From positions 1-33,560 of the forward strand of contig CADBQU010000053.1 of assembly GCA_902796905.1 (NCBI GenBank): DNA of 33,560 nucleotides. Reading direction: 5' to 3'. How positions within the stretch are numbered: the first letter of the stretch is position 1; each line of letters begins with the position of its first letter. Shown here one piece after another: positions 7,246-15,064 of the stretch. The position numbers and the translations under genes were made by a program. Source of the DNA: Oscillospiraceae bacterium (lineage in GTDB: Bacteria; Bacillota; Clostridia; Oscillospirales; Acutalibacteraceae). The notes beneath the pieces are model-generated. The model worked only from the letters and a program-made list of their open reading frames with translations, did no database searches and had not been told where the DNA came from.

Positions 7246-7908
7246 ATGAAGAACAAGAGATATGGCTATATCGCCTTAATTGTTGGGCTGATTGTTTTCA
7301 ACGCGGTATCTTTAGCAATTCCCACAGAACATTCGGCTGCATTTTGGATTGCTTATTCTTTTACAAATATTGCCTTCATCCTTCAATTCGTTTTTTGGAA
7401 GCGTGCTTTCAGAAATGCCAATGAGATGAAAAGCAAGTTTCTCGGTATCCCCATAATATATGTCAGCGTTCTGTATCTTATTGTTCAGCTTATTTGCTTT
7501 ACAGTAATTGTCGCAAGTAAGGCTCAGTCATGGGTTGCCGTTGTTTCCTCAGTCTCTATTCTTGGGGTTTTCTGCTTGCTCATCATTTCCGGAGAAATCA
7601 GCAGAAATACAGTTAAGAATGTTGAGCAAAAGATCAGCGACAATACTACTTTTATAAAAAATTTCCGTCAACAAATTGACTGTTTGATTATTGATGAAAA
7701 GGATCCAGTAATTAAAGCAAAATTACAGGAAGTAGCGGACGTTGCAAAATACAGCGAATTGAGAAGTTCCCAAGACAGTATAGTCGAAGAAAAAAATATT
7801 GAAAACCAGCTTGAGGTATTCTCAAACAATGCCCATACTGTTCAAATATTGGACCTAATAGTAAATTCGTTGAATAAAAGAAACATAATTATCAGATCTG
7901 GCAGGTGA
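7246..7908 (+). CDS. Multi-TM membrane protein with cytoplasmic helical tail
   Basis: About 220 aa starting MKNKRYGYIALIVGLIV. Four hydrophobic segments lie in the first ~120 residues (YIALIVGLIVFNAVSLA; FWIAYSFTNIAFILQFVFW; IPIIYVSVLYLIVQLICFTV; VAVVSSVSILGVFCLLII). A charged helical C-terminal half follows (GEISRNTVKNVEQKISDNTT to the end). I recognise no named family. It begins 1 nt after the SPFH stop with GGGGTGA as ribosome site; the GTG at 7237 is an alternative start overlapping the SPFH gene. Tight coupling to the SPFH gene suggests it is the membrane partner of that protein. Confidence 0.75.
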   Translation: MKNKRYGYIALIVGLIVFNAVSLAIPTEHSAAFWIAYSFTNIAFILQFVFWKRAFRNANEMKSKFLGIPIIYVSVLYLIVQLICFTVIVASKAQSWVAVVSSVSILGVFCLLIISGEISRNTVKNVEQKISDNTTFIKNFRQQIDCLIIDEKDPVIKAKLQEVADVAKYSELRSSQDSIVEEKNIENQLEVFSNNAHTVQILDLIVNSLNKRNIIIRSGR

Positions 7909-7912
7909 CGAA

Positions 7913-9049
7913 ATGGCCGTTCTTAGATGCAAGATGTGTGGTGGAGAACTTGTTAAAGGGTCAGATGGATTGTTCCTGTGTCAAAGTTGCGGCTCAATTC
8001 AAACTCTCGAAGACAACAAAGAACCAGTAACCCAAAATATAAAGAGTAATAATTCAATTCCAATCGAAATATATGAATCAACATATATTTCTGCTGTCAT
8101 GCTACTGGAGAAAGCAGATTTTGACGAAGCAGCTAAATTATTTGCCCGTATTGAAGATTATAGAGATTCAGCTATCAAACTCTCTCAATGCCAAGCTGCT
8201 ATTGACGAAAAACAGCGGGAGGAAATATACGAGTGTGCATATCGTATTATGACGTCTGCTACCACAGAAAAGGAATATATAAATGCCAGCAGCCTTTTCG
8301 GGAAAATTGAAGATTATAAGGACTCTTCAGTATTAAAGACATCGTGTTCATCCGCTGCTGAGCAATGTCGCACGGCAGAAGTATATGAAAAAGCTTGTTC
8401 ATTTGCTGCAAATCAAAGCATTCATTTTCTGTCTCAAGCGGTAGAATTGTTCAATACCATTCCCAATTATAAAGATTCCACGCAAAAAAGAGACTCATGT
8501 TTGGATTTAATTAATCGGCAACAAAAAGAGCTATCAGAGAAAAATGCCGCCTTAGCAAAAGCAAGGGAACAGAAAAAGCAGAAAAAGATAAAAATAATTA
8601 TTGCTGTCATTGTAGCAATTGCTTGTATTATTACACTCAAAATAGGAATTACAAAGATTGCCCACAATGCTAACAACATTGAAGTTTCTATTACGGATGT
8701 ATCTTCTAAGAGTGATAATAAATATTACTATGTGTATACCGATTTTACGATAGAAAACCATACCGGTGCCACAATAGACTACCTTGAAGTCACCACGTAT
8801 TTCAAGGACGGTAAAGGAAAATCCGTAGGAACTATGACATCGACTTTCGGTTCAAACTACGGTAATTCATCACTTAACTTGAAAGCACACAAAAAAACAA
8901 TCGAGGAGACATATCTTTCGGAATGGTATAGTTCTTCATCAATGTCAGATTTGTTTGTAACTTTGTACAATAATGGCATAGACGGATTGACTATTACTTA
9001 TGAGATAACTTATGTAAAGTGGTCTGACGGCCACACATACAGACGCTAA
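7913..9049 (+). CDS. Zinc-ribbon / helical-repeat / single-TM protein with extracytoplasmic domain
   Basis: A 378-aa modular protein. Residues 1-35 are a zinc ribbon (LRCKMCGGELV, LFLCQSCGSI). Residues ~55-215 hold three degenerate helical repeats, each with an 'LF..I.DYKDS'-type end (LFARIEDYRDS; LFGKIEDYKDS; LFNTIPNYKDS). A charged coiled coil (QKELSEKNAALAKAREQKKQ) leads into one TM helix (IKIIIAVIVAIACIITLKIG). The C-terminal ~130 residues lie outside the membrane and resemble FxLYD-type beta domains (YVYTDFTIENHTGATIDYLE). It starts 4 nt after the previous stop. A role in sensing or scaffolding with the SPFH protein is inference. Confidence 0.75.
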   Translation: MAVLRCKMCGGELVKGSDGLFLCQSCGSIQTLEDNKEPVTQNIKSNNSIPIEIYESTYISAVMLLEKADFDEAAKLFARIEDYRDSAIKLSQCQAAIDEKQREEIYECAYRIMTSATTEKEYINASSLFGKIEDYKDSSVLKTSCSSAAEQCRTAEVYEKACSFAANQSIHFLSQAVELFNTIPNYKDSTQKRDSCLDLINRQQKELSEKNAALAKAREQKKQKKIKIIIAVIVAIACIITLKIGITKIAHNANNIEVSITDVSSKSDNKYYYVYTDFTIENHTGATIDYLEVTTYFKDGKGKSVGTMTSTFGSNYGNSSLNLKAHKKTIEETYLSEWYSSSSMSDLFVTLYNNGIDGLTITYEITYVKWSDGHTYRR

Positions 9050-9062
9050 TTTAGTCTGTCAT

Positions 9063-9087
9063 CTACATTCCTCCAAAGGGAATGTAG
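9063..9087 (+). other. Intercistronic stem-loop
   Basis: CTACATTCC pairs with GGAATGTAG around a 7-nt loop, with no T run after it. It lies between two genes of the operon and may stabilise or process the message rather than end it. Confidence 0.5.
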
Positions 9088-9117
9088 CAGAAATAAAATA
9101 AAATGGAGGAATAAAAA

Positions 9118-9771
9118 ATGGCTATGACAGAATCAGGACTCAAGTATTTGAAACTGGCAAGAACGGCAAGAGAGGAGGACAACACAGAAGACGCAAAGCG
9201 GTATTACGATATGGTAAGAACCGACGATCCGGAAAATGGAGAAGCTAAATTCTTCTTTGCGTTTTACTCTTTGTATGAAGGCAAGAACGGAGAAATCCCG
9301 AAGCGTTTTTCCAATCTTTGCGGTGGCTTGAAATCGTCTATCAAGCTTGTTAAAGAATCCGATTCCGATGAAGCAGAAAAACTTAGCATCATCAGCGCTA
9401 TTCTTGGAGCATTTGTCCCGGAGACGTGGGCGAACAATCGTTACATGAACAACAAGAATCACGAGACAAAAGTTGGTGATTCTTACGTAACGGTATTTTC
9501 AAATTCACAGATTACATCGGTCTGCAAAGAAGGAATGGCTACATTAAAGGACATCGGCGACTATGTTGCTTCGATTTATAGTTCATCTCCGGAAGGAATG
9601 AAACTTGCGGCGAGTGCGTGGAAAGAGTATGTTTCTTTGGCTCAGAAATGGTATGCATATGCACCCAAAGGTGATGCCGAAACATACGCCGCTAAGATTC
9701 AGGCTGTTGACCCCTCTTATGAATTGCCTAAGAAGGCTGGTTGCATTTCTTTTTCTAACAGCAAGAACTAA
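9118..9771 (+). CDS. Soluble TPR-like protein of the SPFH operon
   Basis: A 217-aa protein with no signal peptide or membrane segment. The N-terminal ~55 residues look like one TPR unit (GLKYLKLARTAREEDNTEDA followed by KRYYDMVRTDDPENGEAKFF). The middle is helical (SIKLVKESDSDEAEKLSII), and later helices (AASAWKEYVSLAQKWYAYAP) could be further repeats. No enzyme motif is visible. GGAGG precedes the ATG. It is the last gene before a clear terminator, so it probably belongs to the SPFH operon even though a stem-loop separates it from the previous gene. TPR proteins usually mediate protein contacts; the specific role is unknown. Confidence 0.65.
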   Translation: MAMTESGLKYLKLARTAREEDNTEDAKRYYDMVRTDDPENGEAKFFFAFYSLYEGKNGEIPKRFSNLCGGLKSSIKLVKESDSDEAEKLSIISAILGAFVPETWANNRYMNNKNHETKVGDSYVTVFSNSQITSVCKEGMATLKDIGDYVASIYSSSPEGMKLAASAWKEYVSLAQKWYAYAPKGDAETYAAKIQAVDPSYELPKKAGCISFSNSKN

Positions 9772-9795
9772 GCAAAAAGCCTATATTACGAAACG

Positions 9796-9826
9796 AAATC
9801 CCTTCTTGGAAACAAGGAGGGATTTT
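9796..9826 (+). terminator. Intrinsic terminator closing the SPFH operon
   Basis: AAATCCCTTCTTG pairs with CAAGGAGGGATTT (one G-U) around a GAAA loop, ending in a T run. The right arm contains a fortuitous AAGGAGG. Confidence 0.8.
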
Positions 9827-9854
9827 GCAAACAAATACAAAAGGCGGGCAGAAC

Positions 9855-10304
9855 ATGAATTCTGAAGAACATAAAGAACTCAGACGACTGTACGAAGAGC
9901 AAAAACAAATCGAAAAATATCAAAAAGCAAGAATATTGTCTGTCCCTAAAACTAATAAAGCGATGCTGGCTGCGTGGGTAATTGTTTTCCTTTTTCTTAT
10001 TACACTTGACGCTGTCTTTTGCATTATACTAATACAACCGATTTGGCTACGAATATCCATAATGGTTGTGTTATTAGTCATAATTTTTGAAACATATGGG
10101 AGATTCTTCGGGATAAAAATAGTAGAATGCTATCAGCATTATGCCACAGAAGAAACCCGCCGGAGATGTCTGTGTGTTCCTTCTTGCTCAGAATATGCAA
10201 TTTTATGCTTAAAGAAATTTGGCTTAATAAAAGCCCTTCTTAAAATCAGAAAACGCTTGTATGTTACGTGTCAGGGTCCTGACTACAAAATTGATTGGCC
10301 GTAA
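9855..10304 (+). CDS. YidD-domain membrane protein
   Basis: A 149-aa protein. After a charged N-terminal helix (NSEEHKELRRLYEEQKQIEK) come two hydrophobic segments (LAAWVIVFLFLITLDAVFCI; WLRISIMVVLLVIIFETYG). The C-terminal ~60 residues match the YidD family: CLCVPSCSEYAILCLKKFG, then LLKIRKRLYVTCQGPDYKID. Typical YidD is a short peripheral protein helping YidC insert membrane proteins and is encoded beside rnpA-yidC. Here it is an orphan with its own membrane anchor. I prefer ATG 9855; the in-frame TTG at 9825 lies in the terminator hairpin with too short a spacing. The ribosome site is weak (AAGGCGGG). Confidence 0.65.
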   Translation: MNSEEHKELRRLYEEQKQIEKYQKARILSVPKTNKAMLAAWVIVFLFLITLDAVFCIILIQPIWLRISIMVVLLVIIFETYGRFFGIKIVECYQHYATEETRRRCLCVPSCSEYAILCLKKFGLIKALLKIRKRLYVTCQGPDYKIDWP

Positions 10305-10355
10305 TTCAGCGGAAAAATGTTTGAGTAAAATCAAATAGATGGTGAGGGGATTAAC

Positions 10356-10985
10356 ATGAGAAAATTTTATACTATTCAAGCAAAAGATAAAGATAATCCG
10401 TATGAAGTAGCGATTTTTTTAGCAAACAACATACAAAATATGCAGATACTTTTAGAATCTAACTTTGCTTTCTCAATTGGGATGGATATTCGATTATACT
10501 CTGTGGATGTGTTAGAAAGCCAAAGATTCGAGGCAATACTATCGGATAATTCATATAACTATAAATCATATGACTTAAATTCTGCATATGAGGAATGGAA
10601 ATCATCAACAATGAACATACCCAAAGTACTGGATTCCAGTTTTATAGATAATGATCAAGAACAAATAATATGTGAATGCTCCTTTCCTGAAATTCGTGAA
10701 ACAGAAAACGGCACAGTGATTCTGAATGAAGAAGAAATATGCCGAAAGGATTGCATAAAGATTTATACACATTCAAATGAGAACTGTGGCCATCATGTTC
10801 CTCATGTTCATGTTGCTTATAATGATAATAGAAATTTCTGTGTTATAAGTTTAATAGATAAATCGGTAATAGAACCAGTAAATTGCCGGAGAGCAAAAGT
10901 AAAGAAGGCTGTTCAGTTGTTAAACGAACATTTTAACGAAGCTGTCAATGCATGGAATCGGACTACTGGGCATTGTAAAATATAA
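10356..10985 (+). CDS. DUF4160 C-terminal domain protein
   Basis: A 209-aa soluble protein. The first ~120 residues (FYTIQAKDKDNPYEVAIFLA onward) match nothing I recognise. The C-terminal ~80 residues carry the DUF4160 pattern: IKIYTHSNENCGHHVPHVHV, a middle strand with ISLIDKSVIEP, then KAVQLLNEHFNEAVNAWN. DUF4160 proteins are small, widespread in bacterial accessory DNA and often sit near toxin-antitoxin-like or DUF2442 genes; no biochemical role is established to my knowledge. ATG 10356 has GAGGGG upstream and a terminator follows. It is 51 bp after the YidD-type gene on the same strand; whether they share a transcript is unclear. Confidence 0.65.
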   Translation: MRKFYTIQAKDKDNPYEVAIFLANNIQNMQILLESNFAFSIGMDIRLYSVDVLESQRFEAILSDNSYNYKSYDLNSAYEEWKSSTMNIPKVLDSSFIDNDQEQIICECSFPEIRETENGTVILNEEEICRKDCIKIYTHSNENCGHHVPHVHVAYNDNRNFCVISLIDKSVIEPVNCRRAKVKKAVQLLNEHFNEAVNAWNRTTGHCKI

Positions 10986-10986
10986 A

Positions 10987-11029
10987 AAACAACCATTGTG
11001 GATCTTTCAACAATTCACAATGGCTGTTT
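10987..11029 (+). terminator. Intrinsic terminator after the DUF4160 gene
   Basis: AAACAACCATTGTG pairs with CACAATGGCTGTTT (one G-U), with A residues before and T residues after. Confidence 0.75.
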
Positions 11030-11094
11030 AACTTTGCACTTGCTGGGCGACGAGAATTGAAATATCCTTGGCAATTCCCATTGCGTTATGTCCG

Positions 11095-11469
11095 TTATGC
11101 GTAGATCCAATAATTATTAACGATCTCCATTGCCTGTTCGCGGACTGCATTCATACGTTGCACCCATAACATTTGGTTCTCCGCTTTGAGCATTTCTGTG
11201 ATGCCTTCCTTTTCGGTAAGTTCTTTTACCAGACGAGAGAACATATTCTCTGCCTGTTCGTTTAGATCAGCAAGGTATTCACTCAAATTACCGTTTGCAA
11301 GGAGTTCGGCGTAATCAGTCCTACGATGCCTTTTCAAATACCGCAGATGACGCTGACCCCATATCCCGACGAACCGTTCCTCCGGCCCATTATCATCGGC
11401 AATGAGGTAGTAATCGCCGACAAGTTCGTATTTCAGACCAGTGCGTTCATCTGTAATATACTTATCCAT
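11095..11469 (-). CDS. TnpV-family transposon-associated protein
   Basis: A 124-aa protein matching TnpV (first named in Tn4451-type elements). Recognisable blocks are the N-terminal strand DYYLIADDNGPEERFVGIWG, the middle HLRYLKRHRRTDYAELLANG with LSEYLADLNEQAENMFSRLV, and the C-terminal block ENQMLWVQRMNAVREQAMEI ending in YWIYA. TnpV accompanies recombinases in clostridial mobilizable elements; its molecular function is not settled. Its ATG overlaps the stop of the upstream 62-aa gene, so the pair is cotranscribed. No recombinase lies beside it, so this looks like a leftover piece or an accessory part of the larger mobile region. Confidence 0.75.
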   Translation of the reverse strand: MDKYITDERTGLKYELVGDYYLIADDNGPEERFVGIWGQRHLRYLKRHRRTDYAELLANGNLSEYLADLNEQAENMFSRLVKELTEKEGITEMLKAENQMLWVQRMNAVREQAMEIVNNYWIYA

Positions 11470-11657
11470 TATGCATCCTCCTTTGTGATAACCCGCAGTT
11501 TCTTTGAGGGAGCGTCAATGATTTTCAAAATTAAATCGTTAACGTCTTCAATCGGCTTGTCCTCGTGAATATACTCGTTTCGAGCAGTCACAAGGCAACC
11601 GACCAGTAGCCTGTGCTCAAAGTCATCCAAATAGAAGTATTTCCGTTTTGTTTTCAT
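11469..11657 (-). CDS. Small mobile-element accessory protein preceding TnpV
   Basis: A 62-aa charged protein (MKTKRKYFYLDDFEHRLLVG ... DVNDLILKIIDAPSKKLRVI). Small proteins of this form, with a basic start and an 'LILKI' helix near the end, commonly precede TnpV in Firmicutes elements; I know of no function. AAGGAGGTCG precedes the ATG. Upstream on the minus strand a TATAAT (11696-11691) sits at the centre of a CCCC/GGGG palindrome, a likely regulated promoter for the two-gene unit, though its -35 is weak. Confidence 0.65.
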   Translation of the reverse strand: MKTKRKYFYLDDFEHRLLVGCLVTARNEYIHEDKPIEDVNDLILKIIDAPSKKLRVITKEDA

Positions 11658-11742
11658 AGTCTTTCGACCTCCTTGTTTGATTACCCCTTTATTATAGGGG
11701 AAAGACTCAGATAAATCGAATGTGTGGATTTATAAAAGCAAA

Positions 11743-11788
11743 AAAGAGATACCGAGAAAAGCATTTCTGCTAATCTCGGTATCTCTTT
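11743..11788. terminator. Long perfect inverted repeat, bidirectional terminator-like
   Basis: AAAGAGATACCGAGA (11743-11757) pairs perfectly with TCTCGGTATCTCTTT (11774-11788). It lies between the TnpV pair and the AraC gene and could stop the leftward AraC transcript. It may also lie near the boundary of the mobile region; I see no clear att repeat here. Confidence 0.55.
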
Positions 11789-11856
11789 GCCTCGCTAATG
11801 CTCGTGTCTTTGAACTACTGTCCTTAAGAACACAGCGCATCGGACTTGGAATTTTT

Positions 11857-12720
11857 TTATCCATTTCGAAAGCAATGGATTTTTTTGAATTTGGCAGGGG
11901 AGGTGCCATTTTTCTTTTTAAATTGCGCTATGAAATGGCTGGTTGTTGAAAAACCCGTTTCCTGCGATATTTCTGTTATGGTTTTTTTGGTGGATAAAAG
12001 CAGTTTTTCAGCTTGGTAGATTTTTGTGTCATTAAGGTATTTTTTGAAACTTTTTCCTATAGTTTTTTTGAATAGGTATGAAAAATACGTATAGCTTAAA
12101 TGGCATATATTCGCAAGCTCTTGCTCGGTCACTGTCGCAAAATGTTCGGCGATATAAAAAATGGCAGTTTGAATTTCAGGGCCTACTTTTTTTAACGGAT
12201 AAATGCTACAGTCTTTATGTAAACATCTGAGAACATATACAAAGAGCTCCAAAAGTTGTGAACGGATGACCATTTCAAAACCAAAATGCATTTGTTCCCA
12301 TTCTTGCATGATATCCTGCACTAAAGAATGTATCCCCATTTCAGTAGTTTTGTCACGCTCAAATATATGGGCATCCCTTAACTCAGAAATAAAGGGTAGG
12401 GCATATTGGAATTCATTGGCATAGAAAATATCGGGCATCACCTTAATACATGCATATTGTGACGGACTAATTATATCGATGGCATGGGCGAGTTGCGAAT
12501 TTACTATAATAAGGGTATCTGCTCTGTACAGATAAGGCCGTCCATTTACGAAAACAATGCCGTTGCCCGAGAAAAAGAATAAAATCTCAATATATTCATG
12601 ATAATGATATCCAACTTTCGAAGGCTCTTTAAAATCAAATTTGATACAGTGTATTCGGCTATCAAAACCGTTTAATTTAAAATTTTCCTCTAAACTTACT
12701 TTCAAAAGCTTTAGCCCCAA
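11857..12720 (-). CDS. AraC-family transcriptional regulator
   Basis: A 287-aa regulator. Residues ~1-140 form a cupin-like sensor domain (VGYHYHEYIEILFFFSGNGI; DTLIIVNSQLAHAIDI). The last ~100 residues are the AraC/XylS double helix-turn-helix (TEQELANICHLSYTYFSYLF; KTITEISQETGFSTTSHFIA; NGTSPAKFKK). It is divergently transcribed from the GH13 gene across a 97-bp AT-rich region with three ATGATAT boxes, so it most likely activates that gene in response to a sugar. The translation is complete; the inducer is unknown. Confidence 0.9.
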   Translation of the reverse strand: MGLKLLKVSLEENFKLNGFDSRIHCIKFDFKEPSKVGYHYHEYIEILFFFSGNGIVFVNGRPYLYRADTLIIVNSQLAHAIDIISPSQYACIKVMPDIFYANEFQYALPFISELRDAHIFERDKTTEMGIHSLVQDIMQEWEQMHFGFEMVIRSQLLELFVYVLRCLHKDCSIYPLKKVGPEIQTAIFYIAEHFATVTEQELANICHLSYTYFSYLFKKTIGKSFKKYLNDTKIYQAEKLLLSTKKTITEISQETGFSTTSHFIAQFKKKNGTSPAKFKKIHCFRNG

Positions 12721-12724
12721 TCGT

Positions 12725-12784
12725 AAAAATATGATATTTTTAATTAAAAATATTATATCATATATTTTTTAAAAATGATATACT
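12725..12784. promoter_or_regulatory. Divergent promoter/operator between araC-type gene and GH13 gene
   Basis: ATGATAT occurs at 12731-12737 and 12775-12781 on the plus strand and as ATATCAT at 12755-12761, the first and the inverted copy forming a large AT palindrome around AATT. TATACT (12779-12784) is a likely -10 for the GH13 gene. The matching -35 position (TATCAT, 12756-12761) is far from consensus and overlaps a box, as expected for an AraC-activated promoter. Confidence 0.5.
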
Positions 12785-12817
12785 TAAACTAAATAAATTT
12801 TATGGGGGAAAACAAAT

Positions 12818-14365
12818 ATGAAAAGTTGGCTTAAAAATGCGGTATTTTACGAAATATATCCTCAGAGTTTTAACGACACAAATGCAGACGGAATTGGTGA
12901 TATTAAAGGTATTATAGAAAAGCTTGATTACATAAAGGATATGGGTTTTACAGCGATCTGGATGAATCCATGTTTTGATTCACCTTTTAATGATGCTGGA
13001 TATGATGTGAGGGATTATTATAAGGTTGCTTCAAGATATGGCACAAACGAAGATTTAAGGTGTCTGTTTGATGAGGCACATAAGAGAAATATGCATATTA
13101 TACTTGATCTTGTTCCCGGCCATACATCTGTTGAGTGCAAGTGGTTTGAGGAATCTAAGAAAGCTGAGAGAAACGAGTATACCGACCGATATATATGGAC
13201 CGATAGTATATGGGAAGATGTTAAAGGAGTTAGCGGGATAAGTGGAAGTCTAAGAGCAATTTCCGATCGTGATGGCAGTTGCGGAGTGAATTTTTTCTCA
13301 TCTCAACCGGCACTTAACTATGGCTTTGCTGAGGTTACAAGGAGTTGGCAGTGTGCAGTTGACTCTGAGGCCGCCCTTGCAACACGTGGGGAAATTTTAA
13401 ATATTATTCGTTTTTGGTGTAATATGGGTTGCGATGGTTTTCGTGTTGATATGGCAGGATCGCTTGTTAAGAATGATGAAGGACAGAAAGAAACCATTAA
13501 GTTGTGGCAGGAGATATTTACAGTAGTAAATAAAGAATTTCCCCAGGCTGCCTTTGTGTCTGAATGGGGAGAGCCGCTTAAGGCATTAAGAGGCGGCTTT
13601 GATATGGACTTTTTACTTCATTTTGGCCCTTCTCATTATACCGATATGTTCCATTCAAATAATCCCTATTTCAATAAGGATGGTAAAGGCTCGGCAAAGG
13701 AATTCTTCGAGTATTATATGAATACATACAATGAGATTATGGGTAAGGGCTTAATATGTATACCTTCGGGAAATCACGATATGGCGCGTTTGGCATATTA
13801 CTGCGATGAAACACAGATAAAGCTTGTCTATGCCTTTTTGATGTCAATGCCGGGTGTGCCATTTATATACTATGGCGATGAAATAGGTATGAGATATTTG
13901 CCGGGATTAAAATCGGTGGAAGGTGGTTACGGCAGAACGGGTACGAGAACACCTATGCAGTGGGATAGCTCCGTAAACAGCGGTTTTTCAACTGCGGATT
14001 CTGATTCACTTTATATAATGCAGGACCCGGACAGCGAGAGACCTACGGTTCAAAAGCAAATTAAGGATACTGATTCCATATATAATGAATTAAAACGACA
14101 GATTGCTGTGCGAAAGAGTGTTGAGGCGTTGCAGGAAAACGCAGGATTTGAACTTGTAAATGACGGATATCCTCTTGTGTATATAAGATATACACAAGAA
14201 AGCAAGGTAATCGTTGCAATAAATCCTATGGATAAAGAAATTTCTGTGGAGGTAGGGGACATCGCAATTAAAAATGTTATATACAGTTTTAATGGTAGTG
14301 CGAGATTTATAAATGGAGAATTTAGTGTTCCACCAATGTCCGCAAGTTATATGGTGTTGGAATAA
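12818..14365 (+). CDS. GH13 alpha-glucosidase / alpha-amylase family enzyme
   Basis: A 515-aa single-domain GH13 enzyme with no signal peptide, hence cytoplasmic. The start (WLKNAVFYEIYPQSFNDTNA, DGIGDIKGI) is typical of the oligo-1,6-glucosidase/trehalose-6-phosphate hydrolase branch. Conserved regions are IILDLVPGHTS (~residue 100), GFRVDMA with the nucleophile Asp (~210), FVSEWGEP with the acid/base Glu (~247) and SGNHDMARL with the third acid (~320), followed by GVPFIYYGDEIGM. The C-terminal ~100 residues form the beta-sandwich domain. It probably hydrolyses imported short alpha-glucosides; the exact linkage cannot be read from sequence. GGGGGA precedes the ATG. No transporter is adjacent. 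A hairpin terminator follows about 100 bp later. Confidence 0.85.
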   Translation: MKSWLKNAVFYEIYPQSFNDTNADGIGDIKGIIEKLDYIKDMGFTAIWMNPCFDSPFNDAGYDVRDYYKVASRYGTNEDLRCLFDEAHKRNMHIILDLVPGHTSVECKWFEESKKAERNEYTDRYIWTDSIWEDVKGVSGISGSLRAISDRDGSCGVNFFSSQPALNYGFAEVTRSWQCAVDSEAALATRGEILNIIRFWCNMGCDGFRVDMAGSLVKNDEGQKETIKLWQEIFTVVNKEFPQAAFVSEWGEPLKALRGGFDMDFLLHFGPSHYTDMFHSNNPYFNKDGKGSAKEFFEYYMNTYNEIMGKGLICIPSGNHDMARLAYYCDETQIKLVYAFLMSMPGVPFIYYGDEIGMRYLPGLKSVEGGYGRTGTRTPMQWDSSVNSGFSTADSDSLYIMQDPDSERPTVQKQIKDTDSIYNELKRQIAVRKSVEALQENAGFELVNDGYPLVYIRYTQESKVIVAINPMDKEISVEVGDIAIKNVIYSFNGSARFINGEFSVPPMSASYMVLE

Positions 14366-14466
14366 GAAATGATAACCTTGATTTTTAAGATGTTATTATA
14401 TGCGATTTAATAAATTTGCAAGAAAATTCTTGGTTTTCACCCAGTTCTTTTTCGGACACGAATGAC

Positions 14467-14500
14467 AAAAATCCCGTTCACGATAGTGGGCGGGATTTTT
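14467..14500 (+). terminator. Intrinsic terminator downstream of the GH13 gene
   Basis: AAAAATCCCG pairs with CGGGATTTTT (14467-14476/14491-14500) around a 14-nt loop. The next ~180 bp to 14680 has no gene; it contains degenerate TTACCT-type short repeats (14504-14535) and a small GTGGC/GCCAC hairpin (14590-14602). Confidence 0.7.
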
Positions 14501-14679
14501 ACTTCTTACCTGTTACCTATTCACTCTTACCTCGACCGAAACTCCACGGGATTTTTGGAAAGTAAGAGGTAATAAGTTTTTTTGGGGTGGTGGCTTCGCC
14601 ACGAATTATAAATGCAAGGTTATTCATTGTTCTTTTTGCTTTATACTGGTATATTGATGACAAGAAAGGCGGTAATATT

Positions 14680-15032
14680 ATGGCTGATAGTCCGTTGATT
14701 ACTAAATCCAAAGAATTTGCTTTACAAATAATTAAGATTTGCAACCATATTAAACAAACTAAAAAGGAAAGTGTACTTATTAATCAACTTATCCATAGCG
14801 GCACAAGCGTTGGTGCGAATATTCGTGAAGCATTTTACGGGCGCGGAACTGCCGACTTTATTGCTAAATTACAAATTGCCCTTAAAGAATGTTCCTAAAG
14901 TGAATATTGGCTTGAGCTTTTAATCGAGAGTGGATATTATGACAATAACGCTATTTTAGAAAAATGTATTGCAGTTAAGAAATTACTAATTTCTTCAAAT
15001 AACACTGTTAAAAATAAATTAAATAAACATAT
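14680..15032 (+). pseudogene. Four-helix-bundle (23S rRNA IVP-type) protein with internal stop
   Basis: The frame opens MADSPLITKSKEFALQIIKI and carries the family signature LIHSGTSVGANIREAFYGRG with FIAKLQIALKECS. A TAA at 14896-14898 interrupts it; the same frame continues with family-like sequence SEYWLELLIESGYYDN and CIAVKKLLISS. A single base change (for example GAA to TAA) explains the break. No in-frame stop occurs before the terminator hairpin at 15033, so the natural 3' end also looks altered. Intact members are ~115-125 aa and form four-helix bundles of unclear function, found in rRNA intervening sequences and in many intergenic accessory spots. ATG 14680 has AAAGGCGG upstream. A 72-aa truncated product is possible. 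Confidence 0.75.
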
Positions 15033-15064
15033 AAAACCGAACTGTAAGTTTACAGTTCGGTTTT
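15033..15064. terminator. Bidirectional terminator between converging genes
   Basis: AAAACCGAACTGTAA and TTACAGTTCGGTTTT form a perfect 15-bp stem with a 2-nt centre, with A and T runs on both sides. It serves the four-helix gene and the converging XRE gene, whose stop codon it overlaps. Confidence 0.85.

Noticed and set aside
9825..9854. TTG start adding 10 residues to the YidD-domain protein
   Set aside because: The apparent AAGGAGG ribosome site is the right arm of a terminator hairpin and sits only 4 nt from the TTG.
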